Below, one piece after another: positions 1 through 11,971 of a stretch of DNA of 64,000 bases. The position numbers and the translations under genes are program-made. Every line of letters begins with the position of its first letter. The stretch's first letter is position 1. Under the pieces are notes generated by a model. The model had not been told where the DNA came from and made no database searches. It was given only the letters and a program-made list of their open reading frames with translations. This DNA comes from Carya illinoinensis (Eukaryota; Streptophyta; Magnoliopsida; Fagales; Juglandaceae), in contig NC_056764.1 in the NCBI RefSeq assembly GCF_018687715.1, forward strand, positions 4,590,501 through 4,654,500. Reading direction: 5' to 3'.

Positions 1-1294
1 CCCATAAAGTGGTAGTTGATACACGGTAACTATTACACACAGAAAACTGGGAACTATAACTAATAAGTCAACCTAAGAGATTTTCTTCATGGTGAAAGAT
101 ATTTATAATTAACTAGGAAAATTTTACTGTTCTTATTTGTAATAGATTATTGCAAGTTGAGTGAATGACATAACAACACAAAAGATGAAGTCTTGGTGGT
201 GAGAACAAAAAATTATGCAGTCTCATAATTTTGGGATGGTTTGCTGAACTATCTTTGTTGAAAGCAATTATTAGTGGATAATGGACTGATCCTCTAGGAT
301 TGCATTGCTATTGAAATTGAAAACCCGATCACATTCAGACTAATAAAAGTAGAGTGCTGAGTAATAACATTGAAATGCAAGTCAAGTGGTGGATTGATCC
401 TCTTAGAATGCATTGCTATTGGCATGGAAGACACGATCACATTCAGACAAATAAAAGTAGAGTGCTGAGTAATAACACGAAATGCGAGTCAAGTGGTGGA
501 TGGTTTTAGGCAATAGTTATTTATATTACTTACAAAACCAGCTAACTGAAACATATGCATGCTCGATTTTTTAATATTGTGTTCAAAGTGACTCAAAAGG
601 AAGCAAAGTTGGATTATTTTTACCGTGACAATGCATGATCCATCACTCTTGGCAAAAAAAGGGAAAGGGTGCCAGGTAGGGTGCTTATGCCTGGGCCTCA
701 AAGAGGCCAGGTAGGAGAAAGTGGCCATTGCACTGATAGGAGTATTATCTAATCTCTCTTTCCTTAGGATCAATCATTTCTTTCCAATCGTATGCTAATA
801 AAATCAGGTGGAGTACTTGAGAGTTCTTAATGATTTATGCTGTTGAGCATGCATAAATGTGAGGCGAAACTAGTAGTTTGCTTTAAATACCTAGCCTTGG
901 ACTTAATACAATTGATAGTGATGCCTCAAGGAGATGATGCATTGGCAATGATGTGACACATTTATCATGAATGAGGGTATGGGAAAACAATAAAGGTTGG
1001 AAATAGAAGAAGCCTAGAAATATAATTGGTTTATTACTGCATCTTCTGGCAGGTTTGCACTGGGTTGGTGGATTGTTGTGTGATTTCTTTGTTCTTTCTT
1101 TGTGTGTGCTCTAATGCATGTGTAATTTGTATCTACCTTTCTTTCCCCCATTTTACCCTTGATATGTTAATGATTTATGAAGTGTAGTAATGATCAATTT
1201 TCATTGCACATTTAATAATGGAAACAGCCATTTGTCATCCTCTTCTTTTATCCATCCTTTCATCATCCCTTATTCTTTTCTTTGGGTGTTGCAG
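1..1294 (+). other. Probable intron of the NOL gene, no exon recognised
   Basis: The NOL exon at 1295 begins in the middle of the conserved serine-proline-glycine-methionine segment, so earlier exons must lie upstream. I searched this stretch by eye for the preceding conserved residues (histidine-asparagine-leucine-serine followed by a GT donor) and did not find them. The stretch is AT-rich, has no convincing reading frame, and contains a tandem duplication at 283-498. It is best read as one long intron whose 5' exon is outside the window. Confidence 0.5.
283..498. repeat. Two tandem copies of a ~108-bp unit
   Basis: Unit 1 (283-390) and unit 2 (391-498) share long matching blocks, for example GATCACATTCAGAC, AATAAAAGTAGAGTGCTGAG and TCAAGTGGTGGA, in the same order and at the same spacing. 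They differ by scattered substitutions and small indels, so the duplication is not very recent. It lies in the presumed NOL intron and codes for nothing. Confidence 0.85.
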
Positions 1295-1359
1295 CCTGGA
1301 ATGGTCACAACCGATCTTCTAATGTCTGGTGCTACCACGAAGCAGGTTGAATAGAATTC

Positions 1360-1391
<32 letters not shown>

Positions 1392-2523
1392 TATAAATAT
1401 TTCTTACAGTTGAAGAATCACTTTTGGAGGAGTCTTCATCTGTAGTTTGAACAAAACCATCTTCCTCTTTGCTAGTTAAAGCACTAGTGGAAGGTTTTTC
1501 TTTTTTTATATCTTTGAGCATTTGATCAATTTTATCAAAAGTCTTGGCTTGCAAGTTTTGGCCTTGTCTCTGGTAAAATAATCAAAGGTTTTTCAGTAGT
1601 CTGTGAAACAGGTTTTGAAGATATGGTAGAAATTGGATTTTCTATCTTTTCTTCAATTCTATCCAATTGTTGTCCAATGGTTTGGAGATAAGTATTTGAA
1701 AAATTATTCTGTTGAATAATCTTTTTTGTTTCAGATAAAACTGTAGAAATCATACGTGTGTGTGTGTGTGTACTGTGTCTGTATGCATGGGCACATCTCT
1801 TCAACAGGATTTTGGTCCCTGAAATAAGCTTTCTCCTTTATTGCAGGCCAAGTTTTTCATCAATGTTTTGGCAGAACCTGCTGAAGTGGTATGATTCAAT
1901 TATGCATCCCGTCATGAGTATTAGATTAACCATATGTTGATGGTCTTTAACAAGCCATTGCTCATCAATGGTTAGTGAGTTTCTGTGATTGACAAATATA
2001 GTTTCCAATTAGTCAAATTAATGGTATAGATAGACAAAGAAGTCAGTCAGGCTATTGCAGTTAAATGGTATCGTCCTTCTCTAAAAGGCGGAGTTTGAAG
2101 AGGCATTTTGTAGGGGATAAAAGAGTAAACGGTGTTTGGGTAGCAAGACAATGTCGTCAATTAATGTAGATCAATTGAATGCTTTGCTTTGTTCATTTTC
2201 TTTTTGAATTTACCCTTCTCTGGTTTGGGGGTTCACAGGTCGCAGACTACCTTGTTCCTAATATCAGATCTTGTGTTGCAAATGGATCGATGAAGCCCAC
2301 TTACATTCGTTTCCTCACTGGGATAAAAGCCTACTCCCAGATATTCTCAGTTAAGAAGTGAAAAATTGTCTTCCTTATTTTCCTTTGAGCAAACATATAC
2401 ACATAATATTTTTCAGGAATTTATACCAGAACTTCATATCATGTTTTTGTTCTTTCTATTTGCCTTGCTATACAGAGACTTGCTTTTGGTGCCAGAAGAA
2501 ACAGATATTTGCTTGAAGATTAA
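1295..2523 (+). CDS. NOL: Chlorophyll(ide) b reductase NOL, 3' exons (partial)
   Basis: These are the last four coding exons of a short-chain dehydrogenase: 1295-1345, 1847-1888, 2239-2349 and 2476-2523, ending in TAA at 2521-2523. Together they encode a C-terminus starting PGMVTTDLLMSG and continuing AKFFINVLAEPAEV, VADYLVPNIRS and finally RLAFGARRNRY. I recognise this as the NON-YELLOW COLORING1-LIKE family. In that family the protein acts in the chloroplast, with NYC1, to reduce chlorophyll b toward 7-hydroxymethyl chlorophyll a, the first step of light-harvesting-complex chlorophyll loss in senescence. All junctions are in frame with GT/AG borders; the third donor (CA|GTTAAG) is slightly unusual. 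The NAD(P) fold and the Ser-Tyr-Lys catalytic residues are on exons outside the window. The 501-bp intron after the first exon carries a retroelement remnant. Confidence 0.88.
1405..1753 (-). pseudogene. Degenerate retroelement polyprotein fragment in a NOL intron
   Basis: On the minus strand two adjacent frames carry low-complexity, charged sequence typical of the non-enzymatic part of a retroelement polyprotein. One frame, starting at 1753, includes the motif GQQLDRIEEKIE followed by KPLIILPETRPK. The other, ending near 1405, includes KIDQMLKDIKK and an acidic serine tail. The two halves are in different frames, joined near 1540-1554, so the copy is frameshifted and dead. No protease, reverse transcriptase or terminal repeat is present. 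The style recalls Gag-like or pararetrovirus-type polyproteins of plants, but this is pattern memory only. It is antisense to NOL and confined to one intron. Confidence 0.4.
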
Positions 2524-2680
2524 AGTTTCAGAGGTCTATTTTTTTTGTATATCTTGTCTAAACTACAGGTCTTCTTGTCGTAACATTGCCATGATCATTT
2601 TCCATTTTTGTATTCTTTACAATTAATACAAGTCGGTTCAGGTAAATCGTGTCTGTCCTTTGAGAATCTTTGTGATGATC

Positions 2681-2890
2681 TTTTTCTTTTTTTATTGGCA
2701 ATTGGGGTATGGGAACAAAGTCCCAACTAATCTAGAGAATGCACAAGCTCTCGACAATGAGTTTTCCGCAAGTATACGTTGGATAATTTAAAAGAATTCA
2801 ATCCAATAACTTTAGACCTACTTAGAGAGAGCAAACCATCAAGAGCAAGGATCGTACCACTTGAGCCAAAACCTAAGGGTTTTTTAGATG
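2681..2890 (-). mobile_element. tRNA-derived SINE, minus orientation
   Basis: Read on the minus strand, the block has a box-A-like stretch TGGCTCAAGTGGTA (2855-2868). A diverged box-B-like segment follows about 40 bp on, then a unique body, and the end is TTGCCAATAAAAA plus an A-rich tail (poly-T at 2681-2693 on the plus strand). The 3' terminal module, with GTTGGGAC and then TGCCAATAAAA, recurs in a truncated insertion at 39712-39761, which supports a repeat family. No clean target duplication was found. Confidence 0.55.
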
Positions 2891-4489
2891 GTCTAAAGTA
2901 AATGACGCAATTATTTTACAATTTGTTATTGATCTACAAGATGTTCCAATCTGGGAGAGAGAAGTTGAATGAGATCATTGCCTTTTGAGGGGTTCGTTGA
3001 TTGATGTATAAGGTTTCATTTCCATTTCAATTGATGAGATGGATGCTGCTATAACAAGTCATCAAAGTATTTCTCCCAAAAAAAAAAAAAATCATCATCA
3101 AAGTCGGGCGGCCGGTGGGCTGTTTATGGGTAGACCCGGTACATTATGAACGAGCATGCTCTTCTCAGGCGGCCTTCTTCATCTGTCGTACCCAAGGCCC
3201 TGAAATAAGAAGTACAAAAATTTAAGAGAAATGTAATTTTTTTTTCTAAATTTTATAATCAGTCACACTTCTAACTGATATATTATATTTGTAAATTTTT
3301 TTTTCATTTCACATTTTTTTAATATATTTAACATTTTAAAAAAAATTAAAAAAAAATATTAATACACTTAAAGTCACTTTCTTAATTATTAAGTAAAAAA
3401 AAATTCTTGTGACCAGCGGTTACTTTGAGTAGGCAAATAAAAGGGGCATAGAAGTATTTTTATTATATTTTAAATAATTTTTAATCAAACGAAGTGACTT
3501 AAAAAATTATTTAAAATATATTACATCAATCAATCGATATGATTAACGGTAACAAAATCAAAACAATGAATAATATTACTGTATATGTGCGTGCGTACGA
3601 GAGAGAAATGATAAGTTTATAAAGAGAATTTACTTTTTAAATTTATATGACTTAAATTATAAAGTAAAGTATGTTTTTGAGATTAACTCATATATGTATA
3701 GTGTGATTGATATGATTGACATAATTGGCATATTAAAATGATAATTTAGTTGTATGAGAGCACTCGTTGAGCTCCTTCAACTGGAGCACTCCCCACACTG
3801 TACTTGAAAATTCTGTGGCGCGCCCGCCCGTGACCCAAGACACTGTGCTTGTTTGTTTCGTTGGCATGGAAGGAGTATTGAACACTTTCTGTGGCTTTCA
3901 GCTGCTTTCAACCCGTGAACCACTTGACGTAACCCAAGTTTGTCCTTTTTCTCTCACATTTATAACCCCCTTCCAAAGAATGTGATATTCAACAACCAAT
4001 TATTACATGTTTGATAAAGAAATGTTGTTGATTTTGTCACCATTATTCATATTTAGTAATGTGATATATTTTCAGTAATTTTTTTTTAAATGGAATGATA
4101 AAAGTTAAGAAAAATAGTAGCATTTCTATTTTGTTCTTTTGGAAGGGCCTATGCATATAACGTGCAAAGAAGGACAAATTCTCTACATACCTCTCGATGA
4201 GGTTGGACCTTCATCTACATGAGAGTGGCCAACCCTCTATGAGGGCGTGCTGCTGCCGCAAGCATGCATGCCCTCCCTCCCTAAGGCATTTTGTCAAGGG
4301 AAAAGCATAGTAAACGAACTCCACTGCACACGCACACCAAATGGAATCTTAATGTAAAGAGAAATATGATATTTATAATAATAGAGCGTATAAGTGTATG
4401 TATAATTCTTTTAAAAAAGAGAATAAATACAAGATTTACATGAAAAAAAATTAATTTTTTTAATAATAATTCATGTATTTCGCTTTTTT

Positions 4490-4678
4490 TTAAAAGAGAA
4501 ATGATATTTACAGTCGTGGTTGTGCAAGCGGCATGCAGTCGTTTTGAAAAAAATGAATTAATATAGGACCTACATGAAAAAAAAAACTAACTTTTTAATT
4601 ATAGACTCCACTCTTTTTCAAATCGATTATGCGGCGTTTGCAATTCCACGACTGTATGTAACATTACTCTTTTTAAAA
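4490..4678. mobile_element. Foldback MITE, family 3 (copy with best ends)
   Basis: The left end reads AGAGAAATGATATTTACAGT and the right end, read in reverse complement, begins AGAGTAATGTTACATACAGT, so the two ends are inverted repeats with a short AT-rich middle. The same layout recurs at about 4358-4500 (adjacent, partial), 24745-24916, 42615-42797, 51185-51357 and 51622-51757. There is no coding capacity. These are non-autonomous DNA transposons; the superfamily is not decided because target duplications could not be read with certainty. Confidence 0.6.
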
Positions 4679-5041
4679 AGATCGTGATGCTTGTAGCATT
4701 AGTCCAAAGATTTGGCATTCAATGACAAACACCGGAAGGGTGAAAGCTGGTTCATATATTTGCACTTCCCTAACGAAGCCAAGTAATTTCTAGATTTAAA
4801 ACTTAGAATCCTATGTTTTTGCACCAAAGATTAGAAGAGTTTAGAAGAGTAGTGACCCCAACTCAAACTGGACCAACTGATCTAGTCTGATATTGAGCCA
4901 TTGCCAGCCATAGAGGCAAAAGATACGACATGCATTCCTCCAAAAATGTTATAACACCAAGATCCTTTTCTCTTTTTTTCGTTGTAACCTGGTTGTTTCT
5001 GAACGTAGAAGACAAAGCTGCATATGAGTCATCTGACACCT

Positions 5042-5144
<103 letters not shown>

Positions 5145-5251
5145 TGTGTTTGTTATTTGTTTGTTATTGCACTTCTTTTTCCATAGAAGTTTACCCTCGT
5201 CACTGTGAGACTCACTGTTGCAGAATCTGCATATATATTATAATAAATAAA

Positions 5252-5388
5252 AATGAGTTACTTTTACGTATTCTTTTATGCACTCAAGTAATATGATTAG
5301 TTGTATATTAAAAAAAATTGAGCCAACTAATCACATCAATAAAATACACAAAAAATATGTAAAAATGACTGTACATAACGTTACTCAA
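5252..5388. mobile_element. Foldback MITE, family 1
   Basis: The left arm contains ACTTTTACGTATTCTTTTATG and the right arm contains the inverted counterpart around ATATGTAAAAATGACTGTAC, ending AACGTTACTC. The centre has the pair TGATTAGTTG and CAACTAATCACATCA, also an inverted repeat. The same structure recurs at 15801-15950, twice within 42826-43110, and at 58600-58755. It is non-coding. The left end appears to have lost about 15 bp relative to the copy at 15801. Confidence 0.7.
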
Positions 5389-6293
5389 ATATAAAACTTT
5401 TACATACTAATAAATAAAACATGACCCCTCGAGTACTGGGGATGAATAAAGCATGATACTATATTCAATTGTACGAATTGATAAAAACTTATTTGTTGTT
5501 ATGTGGTGTTTATTTTTGTTCATAGAAATGATTTATATAATTTTAAAATATGCAAATCTCACAATTTTTTATTGAAAAAAATAGATAAATTTAAAATCCG
5601 TATAAAAAACTTATTTTTTAAAAGTGAGTTTTACTTTTTTTTTAAAATAAAATACACAAAATTTACATACTTTAAAACTATATCTAGTCTCACTCGCTTG
5701 TGTATCTAAGATGTTTAATATATTTATGTGATATTAGAGTCCTATCTCATTGATTGTCACTTTTTAATTTTCTCTTTAATTATATGTAAATGCATGGGAT
5801 GAGATGAAGTCTGAGGCTGTGAGCTCCTCTTGACTTTTCTAGGAAATAATGTAGCATTTAAATCTCAAACTAATACATGGACACGAGAAGATATGGCCTA
5901 ATAAATAAGTCGGTAACACAAGCAAAACAACAGGAGAGGAGGCCAACTGGGTTAGTAAAAATGTTACGTACTCGCCTAATTCTTACCAATTAGGAGTTGG
6001 CATCTCGTTTTCTGAGTTTGGTGTAAACGAAACATGCTATCTCGTTACCTGCAATGTCTAGTCATACCCAACACCTGGCTTTTGTCTTTCTTAAGAGTAG
6101 GAAATTTGTCTTCTCGTAGAGTAATATTTAATAAGCCAGGCAACCAGGTTTCCTCTGAAAATGTATGAAGTTAGAGAGAGAGGAGAAAGAGCTCGCCTTT
6201 ATTCAATGGCGTGTCTGCAACTTTGGTTCTTCAAAAGTACTGTATCATACCCATTGACTGTTTTTCCAACTTCCAACTAAGTTGATAGTTCTG

Positions 6294-9200
6294 ATGGCGA
6301 AACCAGTTCTGTATTCATTTCATCTTCTTCTGCTGCTTGTTTTTCTTGCTACCCATCGTTCAGACCAGCTGCAACCCTCTCAAACTCAGAGTCTTCTGAA
6401 AATCCAGCGGCTTCTTGACTACCCACTAGCTTTAAGTAGCTTCAGCAACAAAACAGACTTCTGCAGCATTGAACCATCTCCATATCTGACTCTAGCATGC
6501 TATGAAGACAACATAACGCAGTTGCACATTATTGGCAACGATGGTGTTCCTCCACCGCCCCAAAATCTCTTATCGGATACTTTCTTCGCCGCTCTAGCTA
6601 GTTTATCAAGCTTGAAAGTGCTCTCTTTGGTTTCTCTGGGTATATGGGGGCCATTGCCTAGAAGTATTGGGAGTTTATCTTCACTGGAAATACTAAATGT
6701 AAGCACAAATTACTTCAATGGTACTATTCCAGTGCAGCTTTCATCTCTGAAGAGCCTCCAAACTGTCATACTTGACAATAACCAGTTCACAGGTCAAGTT
6801 CCTGGTTGGCTAGGTTCACTCCCTGTTTTGGCCGTGCTGAGTTTGAAGAACAATTCACTTAGTGGGATTATGCCGAATTCTGTGACAACTTTGCAGGCCT
6901 TAAGAGTTCTTGCTCTCTCAAGGAATAATCTGTCAGGGGAAGTGCCTGATCTTAGCAGCTTGACAAACCTTCAAGTTCTTGATTTGGAAGATAATTCTTT
7001 TGGGCCGCATTTCCCTACTTTGGCTCCCAAGTTGGTTTCTCTTGTGCTCAGAAAGAACAGGTTTCGCTTCGGCATACCTGCCGAATTAGGCTCCTATTAT
7101 CAGCTCCAAAAGCTGGATCTTTCTTTGAATGAATTTGTTGGACCATTTTTGCCATCCTTGCTGTCACTGCCCTCAATTAATTATCTCGATTTATCGGAAA
7201 ACAAGTTCACTGGGATGCTCTTCCAAAACATGTCGTGCAATGATGAGCTTACTCTTGTCAATTTATCCTCAAATCTTTTGGTAGGGAATTTGCCAACATG
7301 TTTGCAGTTGGACTCCAAAAGCAGGGTTGTGCTGTATGCTAAAAATTGCTTGTCAAATGATAAAGATCAACAGCATCCTTCAAACCTTTGCCACAATGAA
7401 GCTCTGGCAGTAAACATTCCTCTACGTGGGCAAAAGCATAGTAGACCTATTGCCAAAGCAGTTCTTACGTCAAGTACAGTGGGAGGGATGGTGGGAGCTA
7501 TTGCAGTGCTTGGGGTGGGTTTCTTGGTTATCAGGAGGGCATACATTAAGCCTTCTATAAAAACTCCTCCAACAAAGTCAATTACCGAGCGCGTGTCTCC
7601 AGTAAACACAGCAAAATTACTTTCAGATGCAAGTGAGATATCTTTCTCAGTTTTCTTCTTCGTTCTGAAGGACGAGAGTTTTATTGCTTCGTGTTACTTT
7701 ATTGTTTTATTTTCTCTGTAGTACTTACAGTTCGAGACCTTCCCTACCCAACCTCTTCTTTATGCTCCATCAACTCCTCGTGCTCTAAACCCACACCCTC
7801 ATCATAGTACAGATTCAAAATCTTGAGAGTCCCCTTTGCCTCTACTCCCTATAATATATGCTGAGGTAACCTCTCTAGATGGATTTAGTTTGTTTATCAA
7901 AGAGGGCCTACAAAATGGAGTTTCAGCCAATTTAGTTATCCGTCAATCGATATGAATGCCATTCAAGCTCCTGTTTAAAAGAAAAACATTGAGAGATTGT
8001 TTTTTGTAGACAGTATTATTGCTTGTATTTTCAGAATGGTATATCAGGTTCTGCTTTAACTTATAACTCTGTGAGATGAGTTCTTAAGTATCATTTTTGT
8101 ATATGCATATGACAGTATGCCTGTTTCAAATCTTTTGTTTGCAGGGTATATATCAGAGACAATGAAGCTGGGAGCTAGCCTTCCTGCTTATCGAACCTAT
8201 ACTTTGGAGGAGCTCAAGGAGGCTACAAATAACTTTCATGCATCTTCTCTCATAGGTGAAGGCTCAAGTGGTCAGGTACATTTTTCATATAGTTAAACCA
8301 GAAACGAAATTCCAATCATCTCAAGAAGTATCTCATTATATTGTTGTACTTTTGTCCTGGAATTTAATAGAGAACATGGCCTAGTTGGGGCTGACTTGTA
8401 GAAAGGATTTAATGGCCAACCTGTATTCTTTAGAACTAATACAACTTGATAATAAACTCTCCTACTCAAACAACTCTGTGTCCATGTCAATGAACAAACT
8501 CCAATAGTTAAAATACTTTTATAGGTTTTGGATACCCATGACATAAGTGCAGCTATATTAAGTAATAATACCCTCGGGAAAGTCAATTTCATGTTACGTA
8601 GTACATACTATACCTATCTTATAGAACTGAATTGTAATGGAGGACGGGATTGAAGAGGTATTTTATCAAACTGCCAGTATAGCGTGGATCTTCTCTTCCT
8701 CGTCTGAACTTGGTGTTGGATATGCTCCAAGTGTAGGCTTGTCAAATGCATGTTTAATGTCCCAGACCATGTATATCCCTGTCTGTCTGTGGCAGATGGA
8801 CATGGCTATTGCATTTTTATGCTGCTGTTTAATCTAGATTAATATAGACTGCCCTCTATCTTTTTTTATTTTGAAAAAAAAAAAGACTGCCCTCTTTTCA
8901 AGCTGTTACCAATGACTTGAATGAAACATAATCTTTGGTAAAATTTGAAGTGTTCTGTCACCCCGATAGACCGATTGGATGAATGGGGGAGACTGAAGTT
9001 GGTTACATCAAGCATTTTACAAGAGAACAGAATTTAGCCTCCTCTAAGAGCGCCCTCCTTTTTCAATGCCATCACAGTAATTCGGGGATCTGGTAGCTTT
9101 TAGCCGATTCATGTAAAAAGTTCTTTTCACGTGTTTGTTGGAAGAAGTCTTCCATGAAGATCAAGATTGCCACTAGTGTGAATAATCTCTGCTGTAGTTT

Positions 9201-10674
9201 CCACACCTTCTGCACTGCAGTAATGAAATACTGGTTTATTAGAGGAGTCATTAGAGTTTTTTTTTTAAACCATTCTTAGCTTCTGATTCTGAAGATATAT
9301 GCAAATTTTCTCTGATTAACAAGTACTGCTTCCATTACATTGTCAGGAATATAAAGGGATACTTTCTGATGGAAGTCTCATTGCCATACGGAGCTTGAAA
9401 ATGAGAAAGAGGCACAGCCCCCAGACATATATGCCCCAGATTGAGCGGATGTCAAAACTTAGACACTGCCATTTGGTCAGTGCTCTTGGACACTGCTTTG
9501 AGTGCTACCAGGATGACTCAAGCGTCAGCAGATTATTTATTATATTCGAGTTTATCCCAAGTGGGACATTAAGAGACTACATCTCTGGTACAGTCAATTC
9601 TCATTCAATCCTTCTACCAGTTACCTATATCCGGCAAATACTTTATTTGGTTAGAGAAGTAAGCCATAGTCATCAGTTCTTCTAGCACTGACCAAATCCA
9701 ATCAGCTTTCAATCCTCCGCAAATTGCAATCAAATTCATATTCAAGAATCCAGTCTTAAAGTCTCCATCAGTTGGATATTACGACTGAAACTTGGTTTGG
9801 CAGGATTTGCAGGACAAAAATTTACTTGGACACAAAGAATAGCGGCTGCAATCGGAGTTGTGAAGGGAATTCAATTTCTGCACACGGGGATTTTTCCTGG
9901 ATTATACTCAAATAACCTGAGGATAACAGACGTTGTTTTAGATCAGAATCTTCATGTTAAAATCAAAAGTAATAATCTGCCTCAGTTAGCCGAAAACAGA
10001 GGAACGGTATGGCAAAAGAAACTTGTTTTTACTTCATTCAACTAAATATTCTTTCCTTGATGCTAATTCTCTCGGTTAAATTTTGGGTTGAGTCCGTCAG
10101 GTGAGTGGAGTTTCATCTGCTGGACCAAAAGGAAGTATTCAGGCAAGGTAAGAAGATCTTCTTGTCCTAATGTTGCACAAAAACTACGTCTGTGCTCTGA
10201 TGGATATCAGATGCTCAGTTGTGTAACAGTGTTGCTAATGTAGTGCTCTCTCTCTCTCTCAGGATACAACATGAGGATAAGAATGATGTATACGACATAG
10301 GAGTAATCTTACTGGAGATCATTTTGGGAAGGTCAATCATGTTTCATAATGAAGTTGGTATCATAAAAGATCTCGTGAGTATTTCCTTTCATATCACAAA
10401 ACCATATTACTTCGAAACTATAATATTATGACTACGTTAATATGGCTACTTGCTTCTGCTACGTCCACAGGTACAAGCAAGCATAACCACTGATGATTCA
10501 TCTCGAAGAAGTATTGCCGATCCGACAGTACAAAAGGAGTGTTCTGGCGAGTCATTGAAGACAATGATGGAGATATGTGTGAGGTGTCTGTCCAGCATAC
10601 CATCTGAGAGGCCTTCTGTTGAAGATGTTCTTTGGAATTTACAGTTTGCGGCCGCACAGACCAATGAAGACTGA
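6294..10674 (+). CDS. LRR receptor-like protein, probable inactive kinase (At3g03770-like)
   Basis: Seven coding exons: 6294-7632, 8145-8275, 9347-9587, 9804-10006, 10101-10147, 10263-10374 and 10471-10674, giving 758 residues with all phases consistent. The start is the ATG at 6294 (MAKPVLYSF); an in-frame TTG twelve bases earlier is not a plausible start. In order: a signal peptide (about 1-26), a cysteine-containing LRR cap, roughly ten leucine-rich repeats to about 350, a transmembrane helix near 392-414, and a kinase-like domain from about 470. The glycine loop is kept (GEGSSGQ). The VAIK lysine is replaced (AIRSL), the HRD catalytic loop reads GLYSNNLRI, and DFG is absent (KSNNLPQ), so phosphotransfer is unlikely. 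The family is known as inactive LRR receptor-like kinases; plasma-membrane signalling or a scaffold role is inference. The intron before exon 6 ends in a CT microsatellite that serves as the pyrimidine tract. Confidence 0.9.
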
Positions 10675-11971
10675 GCTGTGGAATTCTCCAGAGAAATGTT
10701 AAGCTTTACAACTTCCTGATGCACGCACGAATTAGCATGCAGTGTTGCTGTGACATATACGAGTCCAATGCAACGGCGTTGGATGAGAGCATCCATATGG
10801 CCGCTCCAAAATGTCTCTTGTATATGCCTATACATGCACAAATATATCTTTCAAGCCTCTTTGTTCCCTTTTTCTGTTTTAGTGAATATTGGACTTAAGA
10901 TTGGGTATTTGACAGGATTTTTTGTTTTTAGTTTTAAATGTCATATGAGTAAATGTGATGGCCATAGTCGGTCTACCAGAATGATGTCAAGTTCATATGT
11001 GATATGCCAAATCAATCATCCATAATAAAAGCTATAATTTTCTTCATTCTAGATTTTGTCATTCCTTTATAATTTTTTTTATGGAACGTTTTACATTGCG
11101 GAGATGACTTGATTTAGCTTAACACCATCAAACTTAAAGATACTCTTTTTTTAAGGCAAACTCAGAAAGTCTTGACAAATAGTTTGTGGTCAGTGAAGCA
11201 ACTTTTACCTTGTAATCAATGTGAAAGGTTTCATGAGGACTTAAAAAGGTTTTCAAAAGAATAAGGAGCAACTGAGGAATCTCGAAGGTCAACCACTATA
11301 TCATAGGCATCTATGCCAAGTGAATGATAGTAAATGGTCCTAGCTGCACCAGTACAAAGTGATCAACAAAGCCATCAAATTCACCATAACCATCGCTGTG
11401 GGGATTTTCTGGTTGCAATTATCAAAGACACCTCAATTGTGCAGGACACCTGACAGGGCTCAAATTAATATCAAGATTCAAGGGGTTGACACCAATGACC
11501 AAATCCATAAATAAGATATTCAGTGAACAAGTATCTTTAAAAGACACGCAAGAGTTCCAGTGCCAGGAGGAGAGAGAAACAGGAAAAGAAATTTGAAGAT
11601 AAGAAGAGAGTCTTGATCGTAGCTGCTGTAATTTCGAAATCGTTCCATGGAATTTTGGGTAGCAGTCCTCCTCAAAATGATGTAATCTTGAATAATGAAA
11701 ATTCTCTTCATGGAATTAAACATGAGATACATGTGTAATCTATCACTTAGAGGTGTAATCTATTTTGGAACACTGGTTTAATATGAAAATGCAAGAAGGG
11801 AGAGGGATGCCGCAAGTCACTGCCATATTCTAAACCATTGATCTCAAGACCTAGCCTCAGCAGATGCAGAAACGATGGAGTTCCGGTGCATTTCATACAA
11901 CATTGGCTTCCAAAATACATGGCCAATCCACCAAAACATTGTGCATATATATTAAACTACAAAAGTGTATT
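10675..11971. other. Convergent 3' region between kinase and Dof genes
   Basis: The kinase gene (+) and the Dof gene (-) converge here, so most of this 1.3 kb is probably 3' UTR of one or the other plus a short spacer. Small open frames occur on both strands, but none resembles a protein family or has codon structure worth calling. No repeat was recognised. Confidence 0.55.
11024..11029 (+). terminator. Candidate poly(A) signal for the receptor-like kinase
   Basis: A canonical AATAAA lies 350 bp after the stop at 10674, inside CATAATAAAAGC, and is followed by a T-rich stretch. Distance and orientation suit a plant 3' UTR end, but plant poly(A) signals are loose, so this is only a candidate. 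Confidence 0.35.

Noticed and set aside
3767..3985. 72-codon plus-strand frame with slightly higher GC
   Set aside because: No recognisable domain, no splice context and no neighbouring exons; cannot be supported.
8293..8837. Open frames on both strands inside the second kinase intron
   Set aside because: No family resemblance, and they lie wholly in an intron whose flanking exons join in frame; chance frames.
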